64,000 bases of DNA from Novosphingobium sp. (GCA_024236215.1 JACKKX010000005.1:186001-250000); one strand, 5' to 3'; positions 29,228 through 37,820 are shown, counted from the first letter of the stretch. Numbers and translations are program-made. Notes: generated by a model not told the origin, from the letters alone.

Positions 29228-30006
29228 TTTTCCGACGCCTTGATAGCAACCCACAGCCTCTCCTGCTGGTCGAGCGGCAATGCGGCAAACACCTGACTGC
29301 GCGCCTCGGCCAGGGCTTCCATCCCCCGGAAGCGGCGCTCGAACTTGGTATTGGCGGCGCGCAGGGCCTCTTCCGGGGCGACGCCGTAGGCGCGCACCAA
29401 ATTGACGGCGGCGAACAGCAGGTCTCCGGCCTCTTCGGCGCGTTCCATTTCTGTTCCGGCCTCGGCCAGTTCGGCGATCTCCTCGATCACCTTGGCCCTG
29501 GGGCCCTCGGTATCGCCCCAGTCAAACCCCTGGCGCGCCGCGCGCTTTTGCAGCTTTTCGGCACGGAGAAGCGCGGGGAGGGCGAGGGCGACCCCGTCCA
29601 TCGCGCTGGTTGAACCCTTGGCGCTGCGTTCTTCGGCCTTGAGGCTCTCCCAGCGGTCTTCGCGCGATTGGCCGCGATCGGGCGCAGAGCCGAAGATGTG
29701 CGGATGCCGGGCTTCCATCTTGGTCGAGATCGCTTCGGCGACGTCCGCGAAATCGAACAATCCGGCTTCCTCTGCCATGCGGGCGTGAAACACCACCTGG
29801 AGCAGCAGATCGCCAAGCTCGTCCTTGAGCGCCGCCGTATCATCCCGGGCAATGGCATCCGCTACTTCGTAGGCTTCCTCGATCGTATAGGGCACGATCG
29901 TTGCGAAGTTCTGCGCCAGATCCCATTCGCATCCACGCTGCGGATCGCGCAAGCGGGCCATGATCGCGAGGAGGCGCTGGAGGGAGGCGGTGGCTGGTTC
30001 GGACAT
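29224..30006 (-). CDS. mazG: nucleoside triphosphate pyrophosphohydrolase MazG
   Basis: MazG hydrolyses (d)NTPs to NMP and PPi. The 260-residue protein has two MazG domains, each with the EExxE/ExxD Mg-binding helices: IEEAYEVADAI with ELGDLLLQVVFHARMAEE in the first, and IEEIAELAEAG with EEAGDLLFAAVNLVRA in the second. ATG 30006 lies inside the 5-bp target duplication of the adjacent insertion sequence, so its native promoter and ribosome site have been displaced. The reading frame is intact. It ends in a GTGA overlap with the P-loop kinase gene. Confidence 0.95.
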   Translation of the reverse strand: MSEPATASLQRLLAIMARLRDPQRGCEWDLAQNFATIVPYTIEEAYEVADAIARDDTAALKDELGDLLLQVVFHARMAEEAGLFDFADVAEAISTKMEARHPHIFGSAPDRGQSREDRWESLKAEERSAKGSTSAMDGVALALPALLRAEKLQKRAARQGFDWGDTEGPRAKVIEEIAELAEAGTEMERAEEAGDLLFAAVNLVRAYGVAPEEALRAANTKFERRFRGMEALAEARSQVFAALPLDQQERLWVAIKASEK

Positions 30007-30007
30007 A
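30003..30007. repeat. 5-bp target site duplication (left copy)
   Basis: ACATA here is repeated at 31681-31685, directly flanking the TGT...ACA ends of the insertion sequence. It contains the complement of the mazG ATG. Confidence 0.7.
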
Positions 30008-30058
30008 TGTTTCTGCTGTTTAGAGAAGACACTATTTCCGCCAAGTAGAGATGTCACC
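30008..30058. repeat. IS left terminal inverted repeat region
   Basis: It starts TGT and holds TTTAGA (30019-30024) and two degenerate TAGA-ATG-CACC motifs (30021-30033, 30046-30058), matching the right end in reverse complement at equal spacing with several mismatches. Confidence 0.65.
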
Positions 30059-30173
30059 GTTTGATGCAGCAGGGGCTGTGCGGAACCCTTCGGTCTTGTG
30101 CAGCGCAGCCCCTGCTGGTGCGCTGGTCTCTCAGTAGTGGAGCCCCGGACCCGCTGCTTTGCAGTGGGCTCCC

Positions 30174-31568
30174 TCACAGGGGCTCGAGCATGCGCTGCGC
30201 TGCTTCAATCGGGCTTAGACGGGGAAGGGGAGGACGGCCCCGCTTGCGTTTGACCGGTGCGCCTTCCTGCGGCTGCGGGGGAGGGAACAGGTGGGCGCCC
30301 TGCGATCTTCGGCACGGCTCGTTGTTGTTGCGCTTCCTCGGTGGCAACATCTCTTGCATCGCCTTGGCCATGGCCAGCGCCGCATCGAGATGCTTGTTTT
30401 CAACGATCGCCGCCTGGTTCACCTGCCGGATCTTGTCGAACACCCGGTAGGGCAGGATGTGTTCTTCGTGCCGGATCTCGAGCCGGCCGTCAGGATACTC
30501 GCAGACGTCGACCCGCTTGCCCGCCAGCGGCCGGCTGATCTCGGTTGGTTCAAGGATGATGAGCGCCTTGTTGTAATGCAGCGTCAGCGCCTGCGTCACC
30601 GTGCGCTGTTCGCGCCAGACCATCTCGGCCTTGAGATCATCGTGCGGGGCCAAGGGGCGATGCACATCGCGCGGATCGAACGGCGCCTTGGCGAACCGCT
30701 GGTTGTGGCGTGCCATGTAGCCCGGCAGGAACGCGTTGGCCTCGGCAATGGTCGAGATGCCTTCAAGCCGCATCGCCTTGACCAGCCGGTCCTGCAACGT
30801 CCCGTTGGCGCGCTCGACCCGACCCTTGGCCTGCGGCGAGTTGGCACAGATGATTTCGATGTTCAGCGTCTCGAGCGCCCGACCGAAGTGGGTCATGCCG
30901 TCGCCTTTGGCCGAGGCGGTGTTGTTGCGGAACACGCCGTGTTTGTCGGAATAGATCGCCACCGGCTTGCCGTGTGCCTCGATGTAGGCGGTCATCGCAT
31001 CCATGTAGGCGAAGGTGTTCTCGCTCTCGACCATCCTGAGGTGCATCAGCTCGCTGGTTGCATCGTCGATGAACACCAGCAGCGTGCACTGCGGCCCGCG
31101 ATCCTCGAACCACCAGTGCTTCGAGCCGTCGACCTGGACCAGCTCGCCGCGGCAGTCGCGGCGGTAACGCGGCTGATAGGGTCGCGGGCGACGAGCATCG
31201 CGGTCCTTCCACAGACCTGCCTGGATCATCAGCTGGCGCAGCGTCTCGCAACCAACAGTGATCCCGTGTCGTTCGATCAGATACTCGCGCGCCAGAGTCG
31301 GGCCGAAGTCGTGATAATGCTCGCGAACGAGGCCGACGATCTGCTCGCGAAGCGCATCGCTGTGCCGCCGGTTGCTTGGTCGACCTCGTTTGCGGGAGAT
31401 GAGGCCTGCAGCACCTTCGGTCCGCAGCCGGTCCAGCAGCCGGAAAACCTGACGGCGCTTCAATCCAAGCAACGCGGCCGCATCTTCAACCCGCAGTTCG
31501 CCGCGCTCAACCCGCATCAGCGTATCAAATCGCGAAAGTTCCCCATGGCTCATCGCCAGCACCGTCAT
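30174..31568 (-). CDS. ISNCY-type DDE transposase
   Basis: The 464-residue protein has an N-terminal helix-turn-helix (DAAALLGLKRRQVFRLLDRL), then GLISRKRGRPSN, typical of ISNCY/IS1202-like transposases. The rve-fold catalytic core follows: first Asp in VQVDGSKHWWFEDRG, second in IYSDKHGVF, and Glu in KGRVERANGTLQDRL. The C-terminus is rich in Lys, Arg and Pro. ATG 31568 is chosen as the first ATG before MSHGELSRF; an upstream in-frame codon at 31589 adds only seven residues. It is transcribed toward mazG, so IS transcription may read into it. Confidence 0.88.
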   Translation of the reverse strand: MTVLAMSHGELSRFDTLMRVERGELRVEDAAALLGLKRRQVFRLLDRLRTEGAAGLISRKRGRPSNRRHSDALREQIVGLVREHYHDFGPTLAREYLIERHGITVGCETLRQLMIQAGLWKDRDARRPRPYQPRYRRDCRGELVQVDGSKHWWFEDRGPQCTLLVFIDDATSELMHLRMVESENTFAYMDAMTAYIEAHGKPVAIYSDKHGVFRNNTASAKGDGMTHFGRALETLNIEIICANSPQAKGRVERANGTLQDRLVKAMRLEGISTIAEANAFLPGYMARHNQRFAKAPFDPRDVHRPLAPHDDLKAEMVWREQRTVTQALTLHYNKALIILEPTEISRPLAGKRVDVCEYPDGRLEIRHEEHILPYRVFDKIRQVNQAAIVENKHLDAALAMAKAMQEMLPPRKRNNNEPCRRSQGAHLFPPPQPQEGAPVKRKRGRPPLPRLSPIEAAQRMLEPL

Positions 31569-31630
31569 AAGCGCGCCCTCCCGACCCACAGGAGAGCCAT
31601 GCCACCGTTGTTCCGCTGACGACGCCCGGG

Positions 31631-31680
31631 GGTGTCATTTCTATCTAGCGGAGAGGTGTCATTTCTAAATGGGGCTTACA
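31631..31680. repeat. IS right terminal inverted repeat region
   Basis: Two exact copies of GGTGTCATTTCTA (31631-31643, 31655-31667) start 24 bp apart, ending in ACA at 31678-31680. Their complements match the left-end motifs. Confidence 0.7.
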
Positions 31681-31685
31681 ACATA
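31681..31685. repeat. 5-bp target site duplication (right copy)
   Basis: ACATA identical to 30003-30007, directly outside the right IS end. Confidence 0.7.
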
Positions 31686-31693
31686 TTGGAATG

Positions 31694-31707
31694 ATAATAT
31701 ATATTAT
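31694..31707. promoter_or_regulatory. AT-rich 14-bp perfect palindrome
   Basis: ATAATAT followed by its complement ATATTAT lies in the strongly AT-rich strip 31665-31720, just outside the IS and upstream of where mazG began before insertion. It may have been a promoter or regulator site of mazG, or RNA end of the 59-aa gene. The function is unknown. Confidence 0.4.
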
Positions 31708-31728
31708 GTTAAATATCAGATGACCCGA

Positions 31729-31908
31729 TCAACCCCCACGCGGCGGGAATTGCGTAAAAATCGCTGCCAGCAGCAGGATGATCGCCACCCAGATCGCAGC
31801 CATCAGCACAGACTTCCCCATCGGAACCCGGCGCAATCCATAACCGCGCACAATCAGCGCCAGAAACGCCGTGAGAATGATCGCACTGGCCCAGACGCTG
31901 TCGCTCAT
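31729..31908 (-). CDS. small two-helix membrane protein
   Basis: The 59-residue product has two hydrophobic segments (about 5-21 and 35-52) separated by GYGLRRVPMGK, so it is probably an inner-membrane hairpin with a basic cytoplasmic loop. ATG 31908 overlaps the stop of the MBL gene (ATGA), which supports a real gene rather than a shadow frame. It is the last gene before the insertion sequence on the minus strand. No family is recognised. Confidence 0.7.
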   Translation of the reverse strand: MSDSVWASAIILTAFLALIVRGYGLRRVPMGKSVLMAAIWVAIILLLAAIFTQFPPRGG

Positions 31909-32672
31909 GGTTCGATCGTCAATCCATCGTAGCCGACCAGCACATGGGCCGGCACTTCGCCGCACAAGGTGGCATAATCCATCGACTTGTCGAGATGTGT
32001 CAGAACACCGGTGCGCGCCCGCGACGCCTCGATCAGTTCCAATGCCATCGCCAGATGCGCATGGGTTGGATGCGGATCGCGCCGCAAGCAATCGCTGACC
32101 AGCACATCAACGCCATCGAACAGCTCAACCATTTCGCGCGTAATCGCGCTGAAGTCCGTCGCGTAACCGATGGACTTTCCGTCACAATCGAAACGAAACG
32201 CCGTGCTTTCACCGGGGCCATGCGGCATCTGGCAGGAAGCAATGCCAAAGCCCGCGCACATCCGCAACCGATCGAGCGTATCGATGCTGAGCAAGGTCGG
32301 ATAGCCATGCTGCCCGGCAAAAACATAACCGAAACGCTGGCGCAGCCGCCGCACGGTCTCCTCGGCGGCATAGGACGGAAGCGGCCCTGCACGGCCATAG
32401 CGCATCACCCGCAAGTCATCGATGCCGTGGGCATGATCGGCGTGGTCGTGGGTCCAGAACACCGCATCGACCCGATCGATCTGGTTGGCCAGCAGCTGGG
32501 CACGCAGGTCGGTAGAGGTATCAACCAGCAGCCGGTTTCCCGCTGTGTTCTCCACCATGATCGAGACCCGGCTTCGCCGGTTCCGGGGCTCGTCGGGATC
32601 GCACAGGCCCCAGTCGTTGCCGATCCGCGGCACTCCGGTCGAAGTGCCGCTTCCCAGCAGTAGCAGCTTCAC
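31905..32672 (-). CDS. MBL-fold metallo-hydrolase (PhnP/RNase Z-like)
   Basis: The 255-residue protein has the metal-binding HxHxDH (H75, H77, D79, H80 in THDHADH), with further ligands H in QMPHGP and D in YATDFS, and a C-terminal LTHLD. The opening LLLGSGTSTGVPRIG is like PhnP-type phosphodiesterases. It lies directly downstream of tatD in the metG operon, a common order in sphingomonads. The exact substrate (cyclic phosphodiester or similar) is unknown. Both ends overlap neighbouring genes by ATGA. Confidence 0.88.
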   Translation of the reverse strand: MKLLLLGSGTSTGVPRIGNDWGLCDPDEPRNRRSRVSIMVENTAGNRLLVDTSTDLRAQLLANQIDRVDAVFWTHDHADHAHGIDDLRVMRYGRAGPLPSYAAEETVRRLRQRFGYVFAGQHGYPTLLSIDTLDRLRMCAGFGIASCQMPHGPGESTAFRFDCDGKSIGYATDFSAITREMVELFDGVDVLVSDCLRRDPHPTHAHLAMALELIEASRARTGVLTHLDKSMDYATLCGEVPAHVLVGYDGLTIEP

Positions 32673-33445
32673 AGCGCCACCTTGGAAAACAGCCGCAGAA
32701 AGTTGCGGCTGGTCTGCTCGGCCAGCCGCTCTGCTTCCACTCCGCGCAAGGCAGCCACGAACCGTGCGGTGTCGGCCACAAAAGCAGGTTCGCAGACCTG
32801 GCCGCGATGCGGCACTGGCGCCAGAAACGGCGCATCGGTTTCTACCAGCAGCCGATCCTCCGGTATTTCAGCAGCAATGGCTTGCAAGTCTTTGGCATTC
32901 TTAAATGTTACAATCCCGGAAAGCGAGATTGTCAGACCAAGATCGAGCATCTTGCGGGCAAAATCGGCCGAAGCCGTGAAGCAGTGAATCAGTGCCGGAA
33001 AGACGCCATGCGCGGCCTCTTCGGCCAGGATCGCAGCGGTATCGTCCTCGGCATCGCGGGTATGCACGATCAGCGGCAGACCGGTCTGGCGTGAAACCGC
33101 GATGTGGCGGCGGAACAGCGCGCGTTGGGTCTCGCGATCCGAATGGTCGTAATAGTAATCGAGCCCGGTTTCGCCGATCGCCACCACCCGGGGATGCCCG
33201 GCCGCCGCGATCAGCGCGGCCTCGCCCATGTCGGCATGGCCATCGGCCTCATGCGGATGGATCCCTACGCTGGCCCAGACATCGCGCTCACGCTCGGCGG
33301 TGGCGACTACCTGGCCCCATTCGCGCTGGCGGGTGGAGATCGAAAGGAAGCCCCCTACTCCGGCGGCGCGCGCGCGCGCCAGCACGCCCTGCTGGTCCTC
33401 GACCAGGCCCTTGTACTCCAGGTGGCAGTGCGAATCGATCAGCAT
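32669..33445 (-). CDS. tatD: TatD family Mg2+-dependent deoxyribonuclease
   Basis: The 258-residue TIM-barrel hydrolase has the N-terminal metal motif DSHCHLEY (H6, H8), the Glu in GETGLDYYYD, His ligands in LPLIVHTRDA and LIHCFTAS, and the C-terminal ETDAPFLAP Asp. TatD/YcfH enzymes are 3'-5' DNases or RNases acting in repair and quality control. It is coupled to metG by TGATG at 33445 and to the MBL gene by ATGA. metG-tatD linkage is typical across bacteria and supports the YcfH-like assignment. Confidence 0.94.
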   Translation of the reverse strand: MLIDSHCHLEYKGLVEDQQGVLARARAAGVGGFLSISTRQREWGQVVATAERERDVWASVGIHPHEADGHADMGEAALIAAAGHPRVVAIGETGLDYYYDHSDRETQRALFRRHIAVSRQTGLPLIVHTRDAEDDTAAILAEEAAHGVFPALIHCFTASADFARKMLDLGLTISLSGIVTFKNAKDLQAIAAEIPEDRLLVETDAPFLAPVPHRGQVCEPAFVADTARFVAALRGVEAERLAEQTSRNFLRLFSKVAL

Positions 33446-35007
33446 CAGGCCGTGTTTTCCTCCGGAAGTTCAAGGCGCGGAAATACCCCCACCGGCTGAG
33501 CCAGGGTGAAGCCCGAGGCTACCAGCGTTTCGAACCAGTCCGGATCGCCGAGCGCCGCGAAATCCCGTGCTGCCTCGGCAATCCCGATCTGGTCGAGCAG
33601 CCTGTCCGCCGATGCCGGGACCACCGGGCGTACGGCCACCGCAAGCGCGCGGACGCAGCGCAACAGCGTCATCAGCACGGCCGTCATCCGCTCGGGATCG
33701 GTCTTGCGCAGGGTCCAGGGGGCCTGCTCGTCGACGTACTGGTTGCAGGCAAACACTGCCCGCATCCATTCGTTCAGGCCCTCGGAGAAGTTGAGCGCAG
33801 CAAATTCGCGCGGCAGCAGATTGCGGCAAGCATCGAGAACGGTGTTCTCGAGCGCGATGTCGGCATCGGAGGGACTGTACTCTGCCGAGATCGCCCCATT
33901 GAGGTTCTTGAAGATCATCGACAGGGCGCGCTGGGCCAGGTTTCCGAAACTGTTCGCCAGCTCTGCGTTGCAGCGGGTCACGATCGCCTCGGCCGACCAC
34001 GATCCGTCCTGTCCGAAGGCCACTTCGCGCAGCAGGAAATAGCGCAGCGCATCGACCCCGAAACGCTCAGCCAGCTCGACCGGATCGGTGACGTTGCCGA
34101 GCGATTTGGATTCCTTTTGCCCGCGGTTGAGCAGAAATCCGTGACTGAACACCTGTTGCGGCACAGCCAGCCCAGCGCTCATGAGGAAGGCCGGCCAGTA
34201 GATCGTGTGGAAGCGGGTGATATCCTTGCCGATCAGGTGCAGATTGGCCGGCCACCATTTAGCAAAATCGCCGCCTTCATCGGGAAAACCAATCCCGGTC
34301 AGATAGTTGGTTAGCGCATCGACCCACACGTACATCACGTGATTTTCACTGCCGGGAACCTTGATCCCCCAATCGAAGCTGGTCCGTGAAACCGAAAGGT
34401 CGCGCAGCCCGGCCTTGACGAAGGCCGCCATCTCGTTGCGGCGGCTCTCGGGGCGAAGAAATCCCGGCTTCTCGAGCAGATCGAGCAATTGCTGTTCATA
34501 GGCCGAGAGCCGGAAAAACCAGCTTTCCTCGACCGTCCACTCAACCGGGGTGCCTTGCGGGGAAAGCTTTTCGCCCCCCTCCCCTTCGACCAGCTCGCTT
34601 TCGTCATAGTAGGCTTCGTCACGGACCGAGTACCAGCCCTCGTATCGATCGAGGTAGAGATCCCCGTTAGCCTCCATCCGCCGCCAGAGCTCCTGCACGG
34701 AAGCATGATGGCGCGGCTCGGTGGTGCGCAGGAATACATCGTAAGAAACATTCAATTTATCGCACATATCTATGAAATATGACGACATTTCAGACGCCAG
34801 CTGGGCAGGCTCAATCCCCAGCTCGCGCGCCTTTTGGGCCATTTTGAGCCCGTGTTCGTCGGTTCCGGTCTGAAACCGCACGTCGCGCCCCATCTGTCGC
34901 TGAAAGCGCGCGATCACGTCTGCGGCGATCGCCTCATAGGCGTGGCCGATATGCGGACGTCCGTTGGGATAGGAAATCGCGGTGGTGATATAGAATGGTT
35001 CGGCCAT
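33445..35007 (-). CDS. metG: methionyl-tRNA synthetase
   Basis: This class I synthetase charges tRNA-Met. The 520-residue protein has the HIGH motif PNGRPHIGHAYEA, the Met-pocket region, the KMSKS loop as GQKESKSLGN, and the C-terminal helical anticodon-binding domain (CNQYVDEQAPW). The Zn-knuckle Cys set and the C-terminal tRNA-binding extension of the E. coli enzyme are absent, which fits the short alphaproteobacterial type. ATG 35007. It lies 23 bp after holB on the same strand. Confidence 0.95.
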   Translation of the reverse strand: MAEPFYITTAISYPNGRPHIGHAYEAIAADVIARFQRQMGRDVRFQTGTDEHGLKMAQKARELGIEPAQLASEMSSYFIDMCDKLNVSYDVFLRTTEPRHHASVQELWRRMEANGDLYLDRYEGWYSVRDEAYYDESELVEGEGGEKLSPQGTPVEWTVEESWFFRLSAYEQQLLDLLEKPGFLRPESRRNEMAAFVKAGLRDLSVSRTSFDWGIKVPGSENHVMYVWVDALTNYLTGIGFPDEGGDFAKWWPANLHLIGKDITRFHTIYWPAFLMSAGLAVPQQVFSHGFLLNRGQKESKSLGNVTDPVELAERFGVDALRYFLLREVAFGQDGSWSAEAIVTRCNAELANSFGNLAQRALSMIFKNLNGAISAEYSPSDADIALENTVLDACRNLLPREFAALNFSEGLNEWMRAVFACNQYVDEQAPWTLRKTDPERMTAVLMTLLRCVRALAVAVRPVVPASADRLLDQIGIAEAARDFAALGDPDWFETLVASGFTLAQPVGVFPRLELPEENTA

Positions 35008-35030
35008 CGCCGGTTCGTGCTTTCTGCCAG

Positions 35031-35993
35031 TCAGTGTGCGGCTTCTCTAGGCATGGCGAGCGAGGCCAGCAAGGCTCCGATTTCGATCGCCAGCAGGCCG
35101 GGATCGAAGTTGTAAGTCGGCATCTGGGCTGCAAGGCGGACCATTTCCCCGTGGGCAGCGATCACGCGTTGCTGCCGTTCCGCTGGCTCTTTACCCAGCT
35201 CCGCCGCAATCACCGCCCGTGCAAGATCGAGCGCGGCAAGCTGCCGCTCACGCGAGGGACGCGCGCCGATCTCAGCCGTCAGTGCGCCGCGCAACGCGAA
35301 ATGCTCGTCACCCTCACGGATCAGCCGCAGCATCGCCTGGTGCAACCTGCCCAGATCCTGCTCGACGAATTCGAGCGCCGCACCAGGCGAACCCTCGGCG
35401 GCGGCAATCGCGGCTGCGCGGGTTGCTTCGTTGGCCTGTGGGGCGTCCGCGCGCAGGATCCGCTCGACCTCGGGAGTGTCCAAAGCGGGGAATCGCAGGA
35501 TCCGGCAGCGCGAGCGGATGGTCGGCAAGAGCCGACCCGGGCGATGCGAGACCAGCAGGAAATAGGTTCCCGCCGGCGGTTCCTCGAGGCTCTTGAGCAG
35601 GGCGTTGACCGCGTTCTTTTCCAGATCGTCGGCCGGATCGATAATCACCACGCGGCGGCTGCCCAGCGTGGGCCTGGTGGTAAGCCGCGACTGCATCCGC
35701 CGAACCTGATCGATGGTGATATTGCGTTTGACCGCGAACGGCTTGCCCTCGGCCTTCTTTTCTTCCTCGCTCTCGTTGGCGGGAAGATGATCCAGCACCA
35801 GAATATCGGGATGGGCCTGTGGGTCGGGCTGCGGAATACCGGGTTCGCGCACCAGTTCGGCCGCGGCGGCGCGGGCGAACAGGCCCTTGCCGATGCCCTT
35901 CAGCCCGGCGAGAATCCAGGCGTGGTGCATCCGCTCCGAGCCGAGCGCGGCGCGCCATTCGCGCCAGGCGTCGTCATGGCCGGTGAGGTGCAT
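35031..35993 (-). CDS. holB: DNA polymerase III delta prime subunit
   Basis: HolB is part of the clamp loader. The 320-residue protein has the start HHAWILAGLKGIGKGLFAR (degenerate P-loop), VVIIDPADDLEKNAVNALLKSLEEPP (sensor region) and SHRPGRLLPTIRSRC (SRC motif). The Cys of the usual zinc module are missing. ATG 35993 shares bases with the tmk stop (TGATG), so coupling to tmk decides the start. tmk-holB order is very common in bacteria. Confidence 0.94.
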   Translation of the reverse strand: MHLTGHDDAWREWRAALGSERMHHAWILAGLKGIGKGLFARAAAAELVREPGIPQPDPQAHPDILVLDHLPANESEEEKKAEGKPFAVKRNITIDQVRRMQSRLTTRPTLGSRRVVIIDPADDLEKNAVNALLKSLEEPPAGTYFLLVSHRPGRLLPTIRSRCRILRFPALDTPEVERILRADAPQANEATRAAAIAAAEGSPGAALEFVEQDLGRLHQAMLRLIREGDEHFALRGALTAEIGARPSRERQLAALDLARAVIAAELGKEPAERQQRVIAAHGEMVRLAAQMPTYNFDPGLLAIEIGALLASLAMPREAAH

Positions 35994-36628
35994 CACAAGG
36001 CTTGTCCAAAGGCATCGAGAGCGCCCAGAACCGCGCGGTGCACCGCCTCGGCATCGCGATTGCCATCGATCCGGGCGAACCGTGCCGGTTCGGCATCGGC
36101 AAACCGCGCGAAAGCAGCGGCGACCCGCGCGTGGTAAGCCGCATCGCGACCACCGATCCGGTCGGCGTCTCCACCGTCGCGCGCACGGGTGCGCTGCGCT
36201 GCAGTCTCGGGCGAAACCTCGACCAGCAAGGTGAGATCGGGCAGCAGACCCCCGCTGCCGACGCGGTGCAGCGCCAGCACATCGGAATCGGACAATCCCC
36301 CCGCCCCGCCCTGATAGGCTCGGCTCGAATCGACAAAGCGATCGCAGATCACCCATTTCCCGGCCTCAAGCGCCGGGCGGATCAGGCGCTCGACGTGATC
36401 CGAGCGAGCCGCAGCGAACAGTAGGGCCTCGGCCCGGGGATGCCATCCTTCACCGTCCAGTCCGAGCAGCAATTGGCGGATTGCCTCCGCCCCCGGAGTG
36501 CCACCGGGCTCACGCGTGACGACACAGGCGATCTCGCGCGCCTCGAGAGCCGCTGCCAGCATCTGCGCCTGGGTCGATTTGCCCGCCCCTTCGCCGCCTT
36601 CGAACGCAATGAACCTGCCGCGTGTCAT
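35993..36628 (-). CDS. tmk: thymidylate kinase
   Basis: Tmk phosphorylates dTMP to dTDP. The 211-residue protein has the P-loop FIAFEGGEGAGKSTQAQ, the DR motif CDRFVDSSRAYQGG and a lid with Arg residues (QRTRARDGG). The size is normal. It overlaps the D-Ala-D-Ala carboxypeptidase stop by ATGA at 36628-36625 and shares bases with holB downstream. Confidence 0.96.
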   Translation of the reverse strand: MTRGRFIAFEGGEGAGKSTQAQMLAAALEAREIACVVTREPGGTPGAEAIRQLLLGLDGEGWHPRAEALLFAAARSDHVERLIRPALEAGKWVICDRFVDSSRAYQGGAGGLSDSDVLALHRVGSGGLLPDLTLLVEVSPETAAQRTRARDGGDADRIGGRDAAYHARVAAAFARFADAEPARFARIDGNRDAEAVHRAVLGALDAFGQAL

Positions 36629-37785
36629 GAAACCAGCCCTAGCAGCCCATTCACGATCCTGTCGATTGGTCCTGCCCGGTTGACCGTTTCGGCCGCGACC
36701 AGAGGGAGGTAATGCACCGGCTGTCCCTCAATCGTAACTTCAAGCCCGGCGACCTGCGCGCCTTTGGCAATCGGTGCGCGAAGTGGCCCGCGATAGACCA
36801 CCCGAGCACTGACCTTGGCGTCGAACCCCTTGGGCACCGCCAGGGTGAAACGGCGCGGCACCGCCAGCGGCACCCGGCGCCTGTCCCCGTTCTGCACCCT
36901 TGCACTGCCGATCCGCTGCCCCGCGCCAAGGAAAGGCCGGCTGTCCCAGGCGGAATAGCCCCACTCGGCCAGACCGGTTGCCGCCTTGCCGCGCAGATCC
37001 TCGTTCTGCGCTCCGCCAATCACCAGCACCAGCCGCCGCCCGTCCCGTTCGACCGCGCCGAGGAAGTTGAAGCCTGCCTCATAGGTGTGCCCGGTCTTGA
37101 TCCCGTCGGCCCCGGCGAGCGCGCCGCCCGCGAAGGGATCGTGGCTGAACAGTTCCGTTCCGCGCCAGACCATGCTCTTGCGGCCGATGTAGCGCTGGTA
37201 GAGTGCGGGATGATCGGTGATCAGCGCCTGGGCCAGACGCACCAGATCGCGTGCGGTGACATAGGTCTTGCCGCCATCGGGGAAACCATTGGCCGTGGCG
37301 AAATGACTGCCGCTCATGCCCAGGCGCTGCGCGCGGGCGTTCATCGCCGCGATCCATGCTTCATTCGATCCCAGCGCGCCCTCGGCCAGCGCCACCGCTG
37401 CATCGTTGGCGGAAGCCGTGGTCAGCCCCATCAGCAGATCGCGTACTTTCACCAGTTCGCCAGACCGCAGTGACAGCGTGGTACCCTTTCCAGACCAGCG
37501 CGCGGCGGTATCTGGGCGCACGGTGATGGCGGCATCCTCGGAAAGCTTGCCCGCCGCGATCAGATCGAAGGCCACCAGCGCACTCATTGCCTTGGTGATC
37601 GAGGCGGGCAGCAGACGGCGCTCGGCCTCGTGGGCGTAGAGCGTCTGCCCGGCCGAAAGATCGACCAGCAGGACCACGGGCACATCGTAGACCGCCGCGG
37701 GCACCGGCTTGCATTGCGGCGCCGAGTTTGCCGCCCCCAGCGGCATGCCAAGTGCGAGCAACAACGGAATTAGGGTACGTTTCAA
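36625..37785 (-). CDS. D-alanyl-D-alanine carboxypeptidase (PBP5/6-like)
   Basis: The 386-residue exported enzyme trims pentapeptide stems in peptidoglycan. It has a signal peptide (residues 1-21), SxxK at S62-K65 (ASITKAMS), SxN in TTASANDAAVA, and KTG in DGIKTGHTYEAG. A C-terminal PBP5-type beta domain follows. It is the third gene of the envelope part (mltB, rlpA-like, dac) of the long operon. Whether it is dacA, C or D cannot be told from sequence alone. Confidence 0.94.
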   Translation of the reverse strand: MKRTLIPLLLALGMPLGAANSAPQCKPVPAAVYDVPVVLLVDLSAGQTLYAHEAERRLLPASITKAMSALVAFDLIAAGKLSEDAAITVRPDTAARWSGKGTTLSLRSGELVKVRDLLMGLTTASANDAAVALAEGALGSNEAWIAAMNARAQRLGMSGSHFATANGFPDGGKTYVTARDLVRLAQALITDHPALYQRYIGRKSMVWRGTELFSHDPFAGGALAGADGIKTGHTYEAGFNFLGAVERDGRRLVLVIGGAQNEDLRGKAATGLAEWGYSAWDSRPFLGAGQRIGSARVQNGDRRRVPLAVPRRFTLAVPKGFDAKVSARVVYRGPLRAPIAKGAQVAGLEVTIEGQPVHYLPLVAAETVNRAGPIDRIVNGLLGLVS

Positions 37786-37820
37786 ACCTCTTCCCCGGCG
37801 CCAGCAAGCGGCGCCGTGGC

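Larger units (their letters stand above)
30008..31680 (-). mobile_element. ISNCY/IS1202-like insertion sequence
   Basis: The element is about 1673 bp with one transposase gene. Both ends begin TGT, contain TTTAGA at the same distance (11 bp in), GACAC and CCGC blocks, and then a second copy of a TAGAxATGxCACC motif. On the right this motif occurs as GGTGTCATTTCTA at 31631-31643 and 31655-31667; on the left as variants at 30021-30033 and 30046-30058. Ends aligned without gaps give the boundaries 30008 and 31680, flanked by ACATA duplications. Family assignment rests on the transposase. The element appears intact. Confidence 0.8.

Noticed and set aside
30007-30177. N-terminal extension of mazG into the insertion sequence
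   Set aside because: The extra residues come from the IS end and are not MazG-like; ATG 30006 matches the family start.
30008-31680. Transposon carrying cargo or a prophage remnant
   Set aside because: Only one transposase gene fits between the ends; no integrase, phage or resistance genes are nearby.
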